This document shows, one piece after another, positions 34,948 to 44,954 of a DNA stretch of 64,000 bases; the stretch's first letter is position 1; each line of letters opens with the position of its first letter. The stretch comes from Paenibacillus daejeonensis DSM 15491. GTDB taxonomy: Bacteria > Bacillota > Bacilli > Paenibacillales > Paenibacillaceae. The stretch lies in NCBI RefSeq assembly GCF_000378385.1, contig NZ_KB899665.1, positions 168,752 to 232,751 of the forward strand. The letters are read 5' to 3'. Below the pieces are notes generated by a model, which saw nothing but the letters and a program-made list of their open reading frames with translations, searched no databases and was not told where the DNA came from. The position numbers and the translations under genes are program-made.

Positions 34948-36528
34948 ATGACATCATCCTACTGCAAAGTGCTGATCGTCGATGACGAGCAGTTGATTCG
35001 TCAGGGGATCAAATACTTCATGAACTGGGAGCAGGAAGGCTTCCAGATCGTCGGCGAGGCCGCCAACGGACAGGAGGCGCTGGAGATGGTCGCCAAGCTG
35101 CGGCCGCATATTGTCATTACGGATATCGTCATGCCCCTGATGGACGGAGAAGAGCTGACGAAGCAGATCAAGCTGCACTATCCGGAGACAGAAGTGATTG
35201 TCCTGAGCAGCTATGGCGAATTTGATTATGTACGGTCGACCTTCCAGAGCGGCGTTGCCGATTACATTCTCAAGCCGAAGCTGGATATGCAGCATCTGCT
35301 GTCCGTACTCAAGGTGGCAGCTGAACGCATCCCATCGCTGCAGACACCTCAGGGACAGGGCGGGACGGGGGTACCGCTGGAGGCACTGCTGGAGAGATTG
35401 CTAACCGGTTATGAGACGACGCCGGAGGAGACGGCCCGGGCTGCTGCTCACCTGCCCCATCCCTATTATTGCTTGGCAGGCGGACGTCTTGTGACCCGGA
35501 CAGGCCCCTTGCGAGTGTCTGAGGAGCGGACCCAGCAGCTGCTCGCGACCGTCACGGAACGCACACTGCCCGGCGCTCATCTCTTGGCGCTGCCGACTGC
35601 AGAGCCGGTTACGGCGATCCTGTTGAATGTGGAAGAGCAGGCACTGCCGCAGGTGCGCGTATGGGCAGAAGCGCTGGCGGCGGAGCTGGGTGCGGGCGGT
35701 TCCACGCAGGCTGCAGTCTGTCTGAGCGAGCCTTTTGCTGCGCTGGAGCGTACCGGTGAGGTGTACCGTGACCAACTGCAGCGTCTGATGGGAGTTGCCT
35801 TTTATTTTCCGGGTCAGGCTGTACTGTCGGGACAGGATCTGCCAGAGCCGCCGGCCCGGCGTGAGCCATTCCACCTGAGCCGGTTCGCCGATGAGTTCAA
35901 GCGGGAGCGCTTCGCCGCGGCCTTCGACTACCTGCAGGAGCATGTGCAAGCAATGGCGGACGATTATACGACCGATGTTTTTGAGTATAAGACGTTTCTG
36001 GGCAACCTGATCTTCAATATGACGGTCATGCTTGGCAACATGAATTATGATGTCCGTGAGTTGGAGAAAAATAAATACGCCTACTTCAAAGCGATCGAAG
36101 AGGCCCGCTATTCAGATGAAGCAGCAGCCTGCCTGAACCGATTTGTCGCGGAAGCACGCAGATCTATCGAGGCCAAGGCAGCAGGGTCCGGCAATGCCAA
36201 CATGAAGCAACTGCTGCAGTATATCAACGAGCATTATGCAGAGCCGTTAAGTCTGACCGAGCTGGCCCGGCATTTTCACTTCAATCCGTCCTACCTCTCC
36301 AGCTTTTTTACCTCGCACAACGACGAGGGGTTTGTGGACTATCTGCAGCGTGTTCGAACGGACAAAGCAGCAGAGCTGCTGCGCGCAGGCGAGGCGACAA
36401 TTTCGGAGATTGGCGGCCGGGTGGGCTTTTCCGATCACAGCTATTTCACCAAAGTGTTCAAGAAGCATACCGGGCTGTCCCCGAGCCGGTACCGCCGACA
36501 ATATCTGGGGGATGAGAAGGAAGGATAA
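34948..36528 (+). CDS. YesN-type response regulator with AraC DNA-binding domain, 526 aa
   Basis: Receiver domain (residues 1-125) with IVDDEQ, phospho-acceptor Asp59 in ITDIVMPLMDG, and KPK near its end; a central region of about 270 residues typical of this class; and a C-terminal AraC-type double helix-turn-helix (NEHYAEPLSLTELARHF and VGFSDHSYFTKVFKKHTGLSPSRYR). ATG 34948, preceded by GGAGGAACAAGCCG, is chosen over GTG 34927. Two bases separate it from the YesM-type kinase. It should activate the transport and LacZ genes that follow. Confidence 0.92.
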   Translation: MTSSYCKVLIVDDEQLIRQGIKYFMNWEQEGFQIVGEAANGQEALEMVAKLRPHIVITDIVMPLMDGEELTKQIKLHYPETEVIVLSSYGEFDYVRSTFQSGVADYILKPKLDMQHLLSVLKVAAERIPSLQTPQGQGGTGVPLEALLERLLTGYETTPEETARAAAHLPHPYYCLAGGRLVTRTGPLRVSEERTQQLLATVTERTLPGAHLLALPTAEPVTAILLNVEEQALPQVRVWAEALAAELGAGGSTQAAVCLSEPFAALERTGEVYRDQLQRLMGVAFYFPGQAVLSGQDLPEPPARREPFHLSRFADEFKRERFAAAFDYLQEHVQAMADDYTTDVFEYKTFLGNLIFNMTVMLGNMNYDVRELEKNKYAYFKAIEEARYSDEAAACLNRFVAEARRSIEAKAAGSGNANMKQLLQYINEHYAEPLSLTELARHFHFNPSYLSSFFTSHNDEGFVDYLQRVRTDKAAELLRAGEATISEIGGRVGFSDHSYFTKVFKKHTGLSPSRYRRQYLGDEKEG

Positions 36529-36530
36529 GC

Positions 36531-38303
36531 ATGCAGCGGATGTTTGACCGATTCAAATATAACGGCCTGTTCGTCAAAATGTTCCTGGTCATGCTCGTCA
36601 GCATCGTCGCTGTCGCCGTCACGGTGACGTGGGCGACGATCAGCATGTCCGAGCGGGTGTTCATGAATACGTTCAGTCTGACCAACTCCAAGATTATCGG
36701 CCAGATTGAGGCGGCTATGGATACTTACAATTATTCCGTCGTGTTGACTGCCAACGGCATCTCTCAGAGCGGAACGGCCCGCAGCTTCCTCACAGAAGAG
36801 AACGGTAATTCCTTGGAACAGAACAACAGCTACTACAGCATGGGACGGATGTTCAGCCAGATCAGCACCGGGCTGGAAGCCTATGAAGTCGGCATTTATA
36901 TTACCGGCACCAATGGACGCAGCTACGCGACCGAGCGGACATTCTGGCCGATTACAGATAGCGAATTGCGGCAGCACCCGGCTACCGAGCGAGCGATCGC
37001 TGAGCCGCGCCGTCTCCTGTATCAATATGATGACCCCCGTGAGGCCGGGATTGCGGACAGCGAACCTGCAGTTGTCGTAACCAAAGCGATGATGGACCGC
37101 TCCAGCAGTACACTTTACGGCGTCATCTATTTCTCCATGCTTGAATCCGAGTTCCGACGCTTCTACTCCAGCTTCACTACGCCGGGCAATGATGTAGCCA
37201 TTATGGGGACTGACGGGACCGTCATTTCCTCCAATCGCGAGGACTGGCTGGGACGTCAGGATCAAGAGTGGCTGGCGCATGCCGTTCAGATGCAGGAGGA
37301 AGGCTTGCCTTATCTGGAAGCTAATATTGCCGGTACCAGCAGTATTTTGGTTGCCAATTACAATCCTTCCCTGGGTCTGTACATTCTGAATATTATCGAT
37401 AAGGACAGGGCGATCGGCCAATTCATCGATACCGACACGATCATCCTGTGGGTGATATTCATTGTCATGCTGGCCTTGATCATTGTCTTCTTGATCTCCC
37501 GCAGGCTCACGCGCTCTCTGTCGCTGCTGGTCAAGCAGATTTCCACGATTTCCAAGTATGAGTTTGACCATCATGTCAGTACAACAGGCAGCTTTGAGAC
37601 ACGCCAGCTGGCCACGGCCTTCAACGCGATGATGGACGAGCTGCAGGAGTATGTCAGTCAACTGGTCCATACCCAGAAGCAGCAGCGCAATGCTGAGCTA
37701 TCGGCCCTGCAGCAGCAGATCAATCCGCATTTTCTATATAATACGCTGGCCTCTGTTAAGTTTATGGTTCAGCAGGGCAGCAAGGAAAAAGCCGCGGAAA
37801 TTATCAACTCGTTAATCTCACTGCTTCAGAATGCGATTGGCAATGCGAGTGAGACGATCCCGGTCAGCCAGGAGCTGGCGAATTTGCGGAACTATGTGTA
37901 CATCAATCATGTCCGTTACGGCGAACGGATCAAGGTCAACTATTTTGTTTCCCCCGATTGTATGGGATACCATGTGCCGAAGCTGATGATTCAGCCTTTT
38001 ATCGAAAATGCATTCTTCCATGGCTTTAGCCGCAAAACGGAAGGGCATATCTACATCATGGTCTCTCAGGACGGCGAATCGCTACTGTGTGAAGTGGTCG
38101 ATAATGGTGACGGCATGGTGCTGGATGCGGAGAATCATCTCCCCGCGCCTCGCGGCAAACGGCAGCAATTTACAGGCATTGGTGTCAAAAACGTCCACGA
38201 ACGGGTCCGTCTGTTGTATGGGGACGGTTACGGCGTGACAATTACCAGTGAATTGGGAGAAGGGACAAAGGTAAGAATTCGCATTCCGCTCATCGAGGGT
38301 TAA
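36531..38303 (+). CDS. YesM-type sensor histidine kinase, 590 aa
   Basis: Two membrane helices (about 12-35 and 300-325) flank a large extracellular sensing domain of the dCACHE kind. A HAMP-like linker follows, then the His_kinase domain with LQQQINPHFLYNTLASV (His400) and a HATPase with MIQPFIENAFFHGF and GIGVKNVHERVRLLYG. Partner of the YesN-type regulator upstream. In Paenibacillus, such pairs sense extracellular oligosaccharides, often through the neighbouring binding protein; that is inferred here from position. Confidence 0.93.
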   Translation: MQRMFDRFKYNGLFVKMFLVMLVSIVAVAVTVTWATISMSERVFMNTFSLTNSKIIGQIEAAMDTYNYSVVLTANGISQSGTARSFLTEENGNSLEQNNSYYSMGRMFSQISTGLEAYEVGIYITGTNGRSYATERTFWPITDSELRQHPATERAIAEPRRLLYQYDDPREAGIADSEPAVVVTKAMMDRSSSTLYGVIYFSMLESEFRRFYSSFTTPGNDVAIMGTDGTVISSNREDWLGRQDQEWLAHAVQMQEEGLPYLEANIAGTSSILVANYNPSLGLYILNIIDKDRAIGQFIDTDTIILWVIFIVMLALIIVFLISRRLTRSLSLLVKQISTISKYEFDHHVSTTGSFETRQLATAFNAMMDELQEYVSQLVHTQKQQRNAELSALQQQINPHFLYNTLASVKFMVQQGSKEKAAEIINSLISLLQNAIGNASETIPVSQELANLRNYVYINHVRYGERIKVNYFVSPDCMGYHVPKLMIQPFIENAFFHGFSRKTEGHIYIMVSQDGESLLCEVVDNGDGMVLDAENHLPAPRGKRQQFTGIGVKNVHERVRLLYGDGYGVTITSELGEGTKVRIRIPLIEG

Positions 38304-38438
38304 AGATTTTACCACTATCCAAAAATCGTCCTAATATACGAATTGTCGAGACGAAAATCCATAATAATCTGACCAAAGCTGGCAAAGATAATCCTAACCT
38401 ACGCCAATCTCCCGATGCTAAAATAAATGCAGTGAGCG

Positions 38439-38452
38439 GGGAAACGCTTACA
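38439..38452 (+). promoter_or_regulatory. CcpA cre-like site upstream of the sugar transport genes
   Basis: GGGAAACGCTTACA; the reverse strand reads TGTAAGCGTTTCCC, close to the cre consensus. It lies 31 bp before the binding-protein start, so carbon catabolite repression of the operon is likely. Confidence 0.7.
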
Positions 38453-38482
38453 GGAAAGATATAAAAATGGAGGTCTTGACAC

Positions 38483-39769
38483 ATGAAAAAATGGATTGCC
38501 GTGTTGCTGGTTTCAATGATGGCTATTACAGCTTGCTCATCCGGCGGCAACAATAATGAAGGTGCGGCTGAGGGTGGCAGTGCAGACAAATTGGTGGTCT
38601 GGGCATGGGATGCCAACTTCAACGTAAAAGCCATGAATCTGGCTAAAGAAGCCTATCAAGCGGAAAACAGTGGCGTTGAAATCGAAGTGATCGAAAACGC
38701 TCAGAATGATATTATTCAACGTCTGAATACAGGTCTTAGCTCCGGCACAACTCGTGGTCTGCCGAACATCGTTCTGATTGAAGACTACCGCGCGCAGAGC
38801 TTCCTGCAGGCGTATCCTGATATGTTTGAACCGATCGGCGACAGCTTCCAGGCCTCTGATTTTGCAGAATACAAGCTGGGACCAACAAGCGTGGACGGCG
38901 AGCAATATGGTCTTCCTTTTGACTCCGGCGTAGCGGGCCTGTTCGTCCGCACGGACTATCTGGAAGAAGCAGGCTACACCGCTGACGATCTGCAGAACAT
39001 CACATGGGATGATTACATCGAGATCGGCACCAAAGTCAAGGAAGCAACAGGCAAAGACTGGATCACCCTTGACCCTAACGACCTTGGTATCCTGCGTATG
39101 ATGATCCAATCGGCTGGATCCTGGTACGTTCAAGAGGACGGCAAAACAGCTGATCTGAAAGACAACGCAGCACTGAAAGAAGCATTTGAAGTGTACAAAA
39201 AAATGATGGACGCCAACATTGTCCGCATCCATTCCGACTGGAGCCAATATGTAGCAAACTACAATAGTGGCGAAGTCGCTTCTGTACCGACAGGCAACTG
39301 GTTCACCTCTTCGATTACTGCTGCTGAAGACCAATCCGGCAAATGGGCTATCGTGCCTGTGCCAAGACTGGCAAACAATGATTCGGTCAACGCAACGAAC
39401 CTGGGCGGCAGCTCCTGGTATGTGTTGAATGTTCCTGGTAAAGAGCAAGCGGCTGATTTCCTGGGTAAAACCTTTGGTTCGGACGTAGACCTGTACCAGA
39501 AGCTCGTTGAAGAAATTTCTGCGATCGGCACCTACATGCCAGCAGCGGAAGGCGAAGCTTACAAAGCGCCGAATGAATTCTTCGGCGGACAAAATGTCAT
39601 CTCTGATTTCGCCACTTGGACCAACGAAATCCCTAACGTCAACTACGGCATGAACACTTATGCCATCGAGGATATTCTCGTTGTCGAGATGCAGAGCTAC
39701 CTGGGCGGCAAATCCGTAGACCAAGCTCTGGCTGATGCGCAAGCACAAGCTGACACACAGATTAAATAA
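38483..39769 (+). CDS. Sugar ABC transporter substrate-binding lipoprotein (family 1), 428 aa
   Basis: Extracellular lipoprotein: signal peptide with lipobox ITAC, lipidated Cys18, followed by a Gly/Asn-rich linker. The mature part is a type 1 extracellular solute-binding protein (LVVWAWDANFNVKAMNLA, YGLPFDSGVAGLFVRTDYL, GGSSWYVLNVPGKEQAADFL). Works with the two permeases downstream; the ATPase is probably a shared MsmX-type protein encoded elsewhere. TGGAGGTCTTGACAC precedes ATG 38483. Genome context with LacZ suggests galactosyl-oligosaccharides or lactose as ligand. Confidence 0.93.
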   Translation: MKKWIAVLLVSMMAITACSSGGNNNEGAAEGGSADKLVVWAWDANFNVKAMNLAKEAYQAENSGVEIEVIENAQNDIIQRLNTGLSSGTTRGLPNIVLIEDYRAQSFLQAYPDMFEPIGDSFQASDFAEYKLGPTSVDGEQYGLPFDSGVAGLFVRTDYLEEAGYTADDLQNITWDDYIEIGTKVKEATGKDWITLDPNDLGILRMMIQSAGSWYVQEDGKTADLKDNAALKEAFEVYKKMMDANIVRIHSDWSQYVANYNSGEVASVPTGNWFTSSITAAEDQSGKWAIVPVPRLANNDSVNATNLGGSSWYVLNVPGKEQAADFLGKTFGSDVDLYQKLVEEISAIGTYMPAAEGEAYKAPNEFFGGQNVISDFATWTNEIPNVNYGMNTYAIEDILVVEMQSYLGGKSVDQALADAQAQADTQIK

Positions 39770-39785
39770 ACCACAGCATCCGTGC

Positions 39786-39812
39786 GTCCCGGTCGGTTAG
39801 CCCGGCCGGGAC
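39786..39812 (+). other. Intercistronic hairpin after the binding-protein gene
   Basis: GTCCCGG and CCGGGAC form a perfect GC-rich stem with no T tract. Such stems between binding-protein and permease genes usually stabilise the upstream mRNA or cause partial termination, giving more binding protein than permease. Confidence 0.7.
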
Positions 39813-39919
39813 GTCAGGCATGCCGGTAGTTGCGATGGGATGAGCGTTCTATAAGCGTGCGCCAGCATAAAAAGACAAGCATGCTATGGATCGACAACGG
39901 TGTGAGAGAGGCGAATAAC

Positions 39920-40792
39920 ATGAACATAAAAGCAAGAACAAATGCCATTAGCTGGTCATTTATCGCCCTGGCGGTCATAATGATCTGCATTTTCTATTTT
40001 TATCCGATGGTGCGGGCCTTGATGCTCTCGTTTCAATCGGGTACGGGTACCAATCTCTCGTACGTGGGATTGGACAATTACGCACGCCTGCTGACCGACT
40101 CGACGTTCCGGACGGCGTTATTTAACACCTTCATCTACCTGATCATTCAAGTGCCGGTCATGATTATACTGGCTATTTTTATTTCCGTGCTGCTGAATGA
40201 TCCGAAGCTGAAGTTCAAAGGTTTTTTCCGGACAGCGATCTTCCTGCCGGCGGTTACCTCGCTTGTTGCGTATTCGATTATTTTCAAGTATCTGTTTGCC
40301 GGTGACGGTCTTGTCAATTCGTTGCTGATGAATCTGCATATTATCCAGACACCAATCCAGTGGATTACGGATCCCTTATGGGCGAAGGTGACGATTATTA
40401 TCGCCATTACGTGGCGCTGGACAGGGTACAATATGATTTTCTATCTGTCTGCTCTGCAGAATATTGACAACTCCATCTACGAAGCGGCGCGCATTGATGG
40501 CGCCAATGCCTTTACCCAATTTACGAAAATTACGGTTCCTCTGTTGAAGCCGATTATATTGTTTACTTCCATTACGTCGACCATTGGTACGCTCCAATTG
40601 TTCGACGAGGTGATGAACATTACCCAAGGTGGTCCGGGCAATGCGACGATGTCGTTGTCCCAGTACATCTACTATCTCTCGTTCCGCTACACGCCAGACT
40701 TCGGCTATGCGGCTACCGTTTCGTATGCGATTGTTATTCTAATCGTGATCTTCTCGGTTATTCAGTTCAGATTGGCAGGTGATCGTAAATAA
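39920..40792 (+). CDS. Sugar ABC transporter permease, MalF/UgpA type, 290 aa
   Basis: Six membrane helices. The EAA loop that contacts the ATPase is EAARIDGANAFTQFTKITVPLLKP. Forms the translocation pore with the next gene product. I chose ATG 39920 (GAGAGAGGCGAATAAC upstream); the frame is open further back to 39830 but that extension is hydrophilic and unlike the family. Its stop overlaps the next start codon. Confidence 0.93.
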   Translation: MNIKARTNAISWSFIALAVIMICIFYFYPMVRALMLSFQSGTGTNLSYVGLDNYARLLTDSTFRTALFNTFIYLIIQVPVMIILAIFISVLLNDPKLKFKGFFRTAIFLPAVTSLVAYSIIFKYLFAGDGLVNSLLMNLHIIQTPIQWITDPLWAKVTIIIAITWRWTGYNMIFYLSALQNIDNSIYEAARIDGANAFTQFTKITVPLLKPIILFTSITSTIGTLQLFDEVMNITQGGPGNATMSLSQYIYYLSFRYTPDFGYAATVSYAIVILIVIFSVIQFRLAGDRK

Positions 40793-41616
40793 TGGCAACC
40801 CTCAAACGTGTGTTTATGTATGTGTTCCTGAGTGGGGCGGCGGCGATTTCGATTTTTCCGTTCCTGTGGATGATCATCAGCTCCACCAACCGCTCCGTCG
40901 ACGTTACCCAAGGTAGGCTGTTGCCCGGCAGCGCGCTGGGGGAGAACCTGAGCAAGGCGTTCGAACAGATCGATATCTTGCAGGCGCTGATGAATTCGGC
41001 CCAGATCTCCGTTATTACGACGCTGCTGGCTTTGCTGATCTCCTCGCTGGCTGGCTACGGGTTCGAAATTTTCCGCAGCCGCGCCAAGGACATCGTCTTC
41101 AGCATTCTGCTGTTATCGATGATGATCCCGTTCGCTGCGCTGATGGTGCCGTTGTACCGGATGTTCGGTTCCATTTCGCAAACCGTACCGTTTATCGGGA
41201 TTGATACGATTTCCTCGGTCATCCTGCCGACCATGGTGACGGCGTTCCTGATTTTCTTCTTCCGCCAGAGCACCAAGATGTTTCCCAAGGACATGCTGGA
41301 AGCAGGCCGGATTGACGGTCTGACCGAGCTTGGGGTGTTCTTCCGTATCTATGTGCCAACCATGCGCACCACCTATGCGGCAGCGGCGATCATTACGTTT
41401 ATGGCTAGCTGGAACAACTACCTGTGGCCGCTCGTCGTATTGCAATCGCCCGAGAAGCGGACGATTCCGCTGCTTATCTCGAATCTCGGCTCCAGCTACT
41501 CGCCGGACTACGGCGTGATCATGACCGTTATTCTGATCGCAACGCTGCCGACCGCGATTGTCTTCTTCCTGATGCAGAAGCACTTCGTGGCGGGCATGAC
41601 CGGCTCGGTTAAATAA
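40792..41616 (+). CDS. Sugar ABC transporter permease, MalG/UgpE type, 274 aa
   Basis: Six membrane helices and the EAA motif EAGRIDGLTELGVFFRIYVPTMR. C-terminal motif QKHFVAGMTGSVK is typical of MalG-type carbohydrate permeases. Starts at ATG 40792, overlapping the previous stop by one base. Eighteen bases before LacZ. Confidence 0.93.
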   Translation: MATLKRVFMYVFLSGAAAISIFPFLWMIISSTNRSVDVTQGRLLPGSALGENLSKAFEQIDILQALMNSAQISVITTLLALLISSLAGYGFEIFRSRAKDIVFSILLLSMMIPFAALMVPLYRMFGSISQTVPFIGIDTISSVILPTMVTAFLIFFFRQSTKMFPKDMLEAGRIDGLTELGVFFRIYVPTMRTTYAAAAIITFMASWNNYLWPLVVLQSPEKRTIPLLISNLGSSYSPDYGVIMTVILIATLPTAIVFFLMQKHFVAGMTGSVK

Positions 41617-41634
41617 GGACCTGGAGGAGAAACC

Positions 41635-44600
41635 ATGACAACTACAGAACCTACTTTGGCGTGGCTGAGCGATCCGACGGTGTTTGCCGTTAATCGTGTA
41701 CCGGCTCACTCTGATCATACTTATTATCGTACCCGGGAAGAAGCAGAGCGCCGGGCAGCGATGGCGATGCGCCATTCGCTGAATGGCGCTTGGTCGTTCA
41801 ATTATGCGGTGAATCCGGCTGCTCGTCCGGCGGAATTCTACCGTGATGACTTCAGTACAGCTGGCTGGGGCGCCATTCAGGTGCCTGGCCATATCCAGCT
41901 CCAAGGTCATGGACAGCCGCAATACGTCAACACGATGTATCCATGGGACGGTGTGGAGGAGCTGCGGCCGCCGCACATCTCCGAAGATGACAACGCGGTG
42001 GGCAGCTATGTCCGTCATTTCCGTCTCCCTGCCGAGCTGTCGGGCGGACCGCTGTACATTTCGTTCCAGGGCGTGGAGAGCGCCTTCTATGTGTGGCTGA
42101 ACGGTCACTTCGTCGGCTACGGGGAAGACAGCTTCACGCCGTCCGACTTCGAATTGACGCCTTACCTCCGGGAGGGCGATAACAAACTGGCCGTTGAGGT
42201 GTATCAGCGCAGCACGGGAGGTTGGCTGGAGGACCAGGATTTCTGGCGCTTCTCCGGCATCTTCCGTGAGGTTTACCTGTATACCGCACCCAAGCTGCAT
42301 GTGTTCGATCTCGATGTTCGTCCGGAGCTGGATGCTTCGCTGACCAAGGGCTCACTGAGTGTAGCGATGAACCTGCTGACTGCTGCTCCTGCCGGAGCCC
42401 AGGCGATGGTTTCGCTGCGTGATGCGCAAGGGACCGAGGTTGCCTCCGTTGAGGTGTCGCTAACCGAAGGCGAGACACGCGCGGAGGCGCAGCTGACGGT
42501 GTCTGATCCGAGCTTGTGGAGTGCTGAACGGCCTTATTTATATGATTTATTCATCGAGCTGCGCGATGCATCTGGAGCTGTCATCGAAGTAATCCCACAG
42601 CGTGTGGGCTTCCGCCGCTTCGAGATGGTGGACAAGATCATGCGAATCAATGGTGAGCGTATTGTATTTAAGGGCGTCAATCGTCACGAGTTCAATCCGC
42701 GCAACGGCCGCGCAATCTCCCGCGAAGATATGCTCTGGGACATCCGTACGCTGAAGCAAAACAACATTAACGCTGTGCGGACTTCGCACTACCCGAACCA
42801 GACGCTCTGGTATGAGCTGTGCGACGAATATGGCGTTTATGTTATTGATGAAATGAACCTCGAAACCCATGGTTCTTGGCAGAAGATGGGCGCTGTCGAG
42901 CCGTCTTGGAATATCCCACGCAGCGATCCGAAGTGGCAGGATATTGTACTCGACCGTGCCATTTCCGTCTACGAGCGTGACAAGAACCATCCGTCGATCC
43001 TCATCTGGTCGCTTGGTAACGAGTCTTACGTGGGCGATGTTCTGCTGGAGACCGCTCGTTATTTCCGCCGTCAGGATGACAGCCGACTCGTCCACTACGA
43101 GGGTGTGTTCTACGACCGGGATTACTCAGAATGCAGCGACATGGAGAGCCGGATGTATGCCAAGCCGGCAGACATTATCGAATACCTGGAGAACGATCCA
43201 GACAAGCCGTACATCAGCTGCGAGTACATGCACGCCATGGGCAACTCGCTGGGCGGCATGCGTCATTACACAGACCTGGAAGAACAGTATCCACTGTATC
43301 AAGGCGGCTTCATCTGGGACTACATCGACCAGTCGCTCTACACAAAGGACCGCTACGGCAACGAGTTTCTCGCCTACGGCGGCGACTTCGGCGACCGTCC
43401 GACCGATTACGGCTTCTGTACGAACGGTATTGTCTATGCCGATCGTACCCTGTCGCCGAAGATGCAGGACGTGAAGTTTCTGTATCAGAACCTCAAGGTG
43501 ACTCCATCGCGCGAGGGCGTGTCGGTACGCAATGACAACCTGTTCACCTCATCGGCGGACTTCGACCTGCTCGTTATTGTGCGTCGGGAAGGTGTTGAAG
43601 TATCGCGTCAGACCCTGAGCGTTGACGTAGCTCCACTATCCGATCAAGAGGTGAAGGTAGCGTTGACCGAAGGCTTGTCTGTGCCTGGCGAGTACACCAT
43701 CGATGCGGCATTCGTGCTGCGGGAGTCCACGCTGTGGGCAGATGCTGGACATGAGGTAGCTTTTGGCCAGTATGTGTTCCGGGTGGACACGCAGGCAGCG
43801 AGGGCTGGGGGCGCTGAGGCGCTCGGAGGGTATGCACCGCTTCAAGTAGCAGAGGGTGATGTGTATGTGGGCGTGAAGGGCGAGGGCTTCCGCGTCATGT
43901 TCTCGCGTCAGGCGCCGGGTCTGACCTCCCTGCGCTATGCCGACCGCGAGCTGATCGCCGCACCGCCAACGCCATTGTTCTGGCGGGCGACCACAGATAA
44001 CGATCGGGGCTACTCGCAGGGATACGATGCTGCATTATGGTATGCGGCAAGCCTATCGCGCAAGCTGCTGAGCTTCGAATGGGATGCAGCGGCTGATGGC
44101 AGCCGTGCCACCTTCTCTTACCGCTACGCACTGGCGATCCATGGCGACCTGGAGATTGCGATCGACTATATCGTGACGCCGGACGGCCGGGTTCAGGTCG
44201 ACAGCAAATACAAGGGCGCAGCCGGGCTGCCGAATCTGCCGATCTTCGCGCTCTCGTGGAAAGTGCCAGCGGACTACAGCCGTCTCGCCTGGTATGCGAA
44301 CGGGCCGGAAGAGAACTACGCCGACCGTGCCGAGGGTGCTAGGTTGGGCTTGTTCGACGGCACTGTGGCCGGCAATGTTGCAGGCTATCTGATGCCGCAG
44401 GAATCCGGCAACCGTACCGGCGTGCGCCGCGTCCGTGTGCTGGATGAAGCGGGCCGCGGTTTGCGCGTCAGCTCGCTGGAGGGTGGCGAGCCGCTGGAGT
44501 GCAATGTGTCGCCGTACACGGCATTCGAGCTGGAGAACGCCCAGCATCTATACGAGCTGCCACCGGTCCATTACTCGGTCATCACCGTGGCTGGTCGCCA

Positions 44601-44712
44601 GATGGGCGTCGGCGGCGACGACAGCTGGGGCGCACCGGTCCATGACCAGTACCAAATCCCGAGCAATGGCGAACTGGCCTTCAGCTTCGTCATCAGCCGG
44701 GAAGGGCTGTAA
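41635..44712 (+). CDS. lacZ: Beta-galactosidase LacZ type, glycoside hydrolase family 2, 1025 aa
   Basis: Cytoplasmic retaining beta-galactosidase that would split lactose or galactosyl-oligosaccharides taken up by the transporter. All five LacZ domains are present: the sugar-binding domain (HIQLQGHGQPQYVNTMYPWDG), immunoglobulin-like domains, and the TIM barrel with the acid/base Glu463 in WSLGNES and the nucleophile Glu530 in SCEYMHAMGNS, then the small C-terminal domain (PLFWRATTDNDRG). Length equals E. coli LacZ. GGAGGAGAAACC precedes ATG 41635. Last gene of the YesN-YesM-transport operon, followed by a terminator. Confidence 0.95.
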   Translation: MTTTEPTLAWLSDPTVFAVNRVPAHSDHTYYRTREEAERRAAMAMRHSLNGAWSFNYAVNPAARPAEFYRDDFSTAGWGAIQVPGHIQLQGHGQPQYVNTMYPWDGVEELRPPHISEDDNAVGSYVRHFRLPAELSGGPLYISFQGVESAFYVWLNGHFVGYGEDSFTPSDFELTPYLREGDNKLAVEVYQRSTGGWLEDQDFWRFSGIFREVYLYTAPKLHVFDLDVRPELDASLTKGSLSVAMNLLTAAPAGAQAMVSLRDAQGTEVASVEVSLTEGETRAEAQLTVSDPSLWSAERPYLYDLFIELRDASGAVIEVIPQRVGFRRFEMVDKIMRINGERIVFKGVNRHEFNPRNGRAISREDMLWDIRTLKQNNINAVRTSHYPNQTLWYELCDEYGVYVIDEMNLETHGSWQKMGAVEPSWNIPRSDPKWQDIVLDRAISVYERDKNHPSILIWSLGNESYVGDVLLETARYFRRQDDSRLVHYEGVFYDRDYSECSDMESRMYAKPADIIEYLENDPDKPYISCEYMHAMGNSLGGMRHYTDLEEQYPLYQGGFIWDYIDQSLYTKDRYGNEFLAYGGDFGDRPTDYGFCTNGIVYADRTLSPKMQDVKFLYQNLKVTPSREGVSVRNDNLFTSSADFDLLVIVRREGVEVSRQTLSVDVAPLSDQEVKVALTEGLSVPGEYTIDAAFVLRESTLWADAGHEVAFGQYVFRVDTQAARAGGAEALGGYAPLQVAEGDVYVGVKGEGFRVMFSRQAPGLTSLRYADRELIAAPPTPLFWRATTDNDRGYSQGYDAALWYAASLSRKLLSFEWDAAADGSRATFSYRYALAIHGDLEIAIDYIVTPDGRVQVDSKYKGAAGLPNLPIFALSWKVPADYSRLAWYANGPEENYADRAEGARLGLFDGTVAGNVAGYLMPQESGNRTGVRRVRVLDEAGRGLRVSSLEGGEPLECNVSPYTAFELENAQHLYELPPVHYSVITVAGRQMGVGGDDSWGAPVHDQYQIPSNGELAFSFVISREGL

Positions 44713-44739
44713 GAAGGACTTCCTGAGTCCATTCCTTCC

Positions 44740-44794
44740 ATCCCCGATTGTCCGCTTCGCGCCTCTGCGCGTGGCTGGACGGTCGGGGATTTTT
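44740..44794 (+). terminator. Terminator of the lacZ operon
   Basis: ATCCCCGATTGTCC pairs with GGACGGTCGGGGAT, followed by TTTT. Confidence 0.85.
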
Positions 44795-44954
44795 GCGTAG
44801 CAGGGGGAGGCGCTTTTAACAAGATAGGGACTGATGGCTTTGAGCTGTGGTGTGGCGGCTGCGGAGATAGTAGTATCATTGGAAGATTGACGTAAGGGGG
44901 GAGAATCGTGGTGAGTGTGCGGCTGTTGGAGTGAGACGGGGAGTGTGTGCACGA

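Noticed and set aside
36441-37670. A 409-residue minus-strand frame opposite the YesM kinase
   Set aside because: It is antisense to a clear histidine kinase and has no recognisable domain.
38537-39748. A 403-residue minus-strand frame opposite the sugar-binding lipoprotein
   Set aside because: Antisense to a clear lipoprotein gene with lipobox and ribosome binding site; no family resemblance.
41113-42300. A 395-residue minus-strand frame opposite permease and lacZ
   Set aside because: It spans two certain genes in antisense and has no domain.
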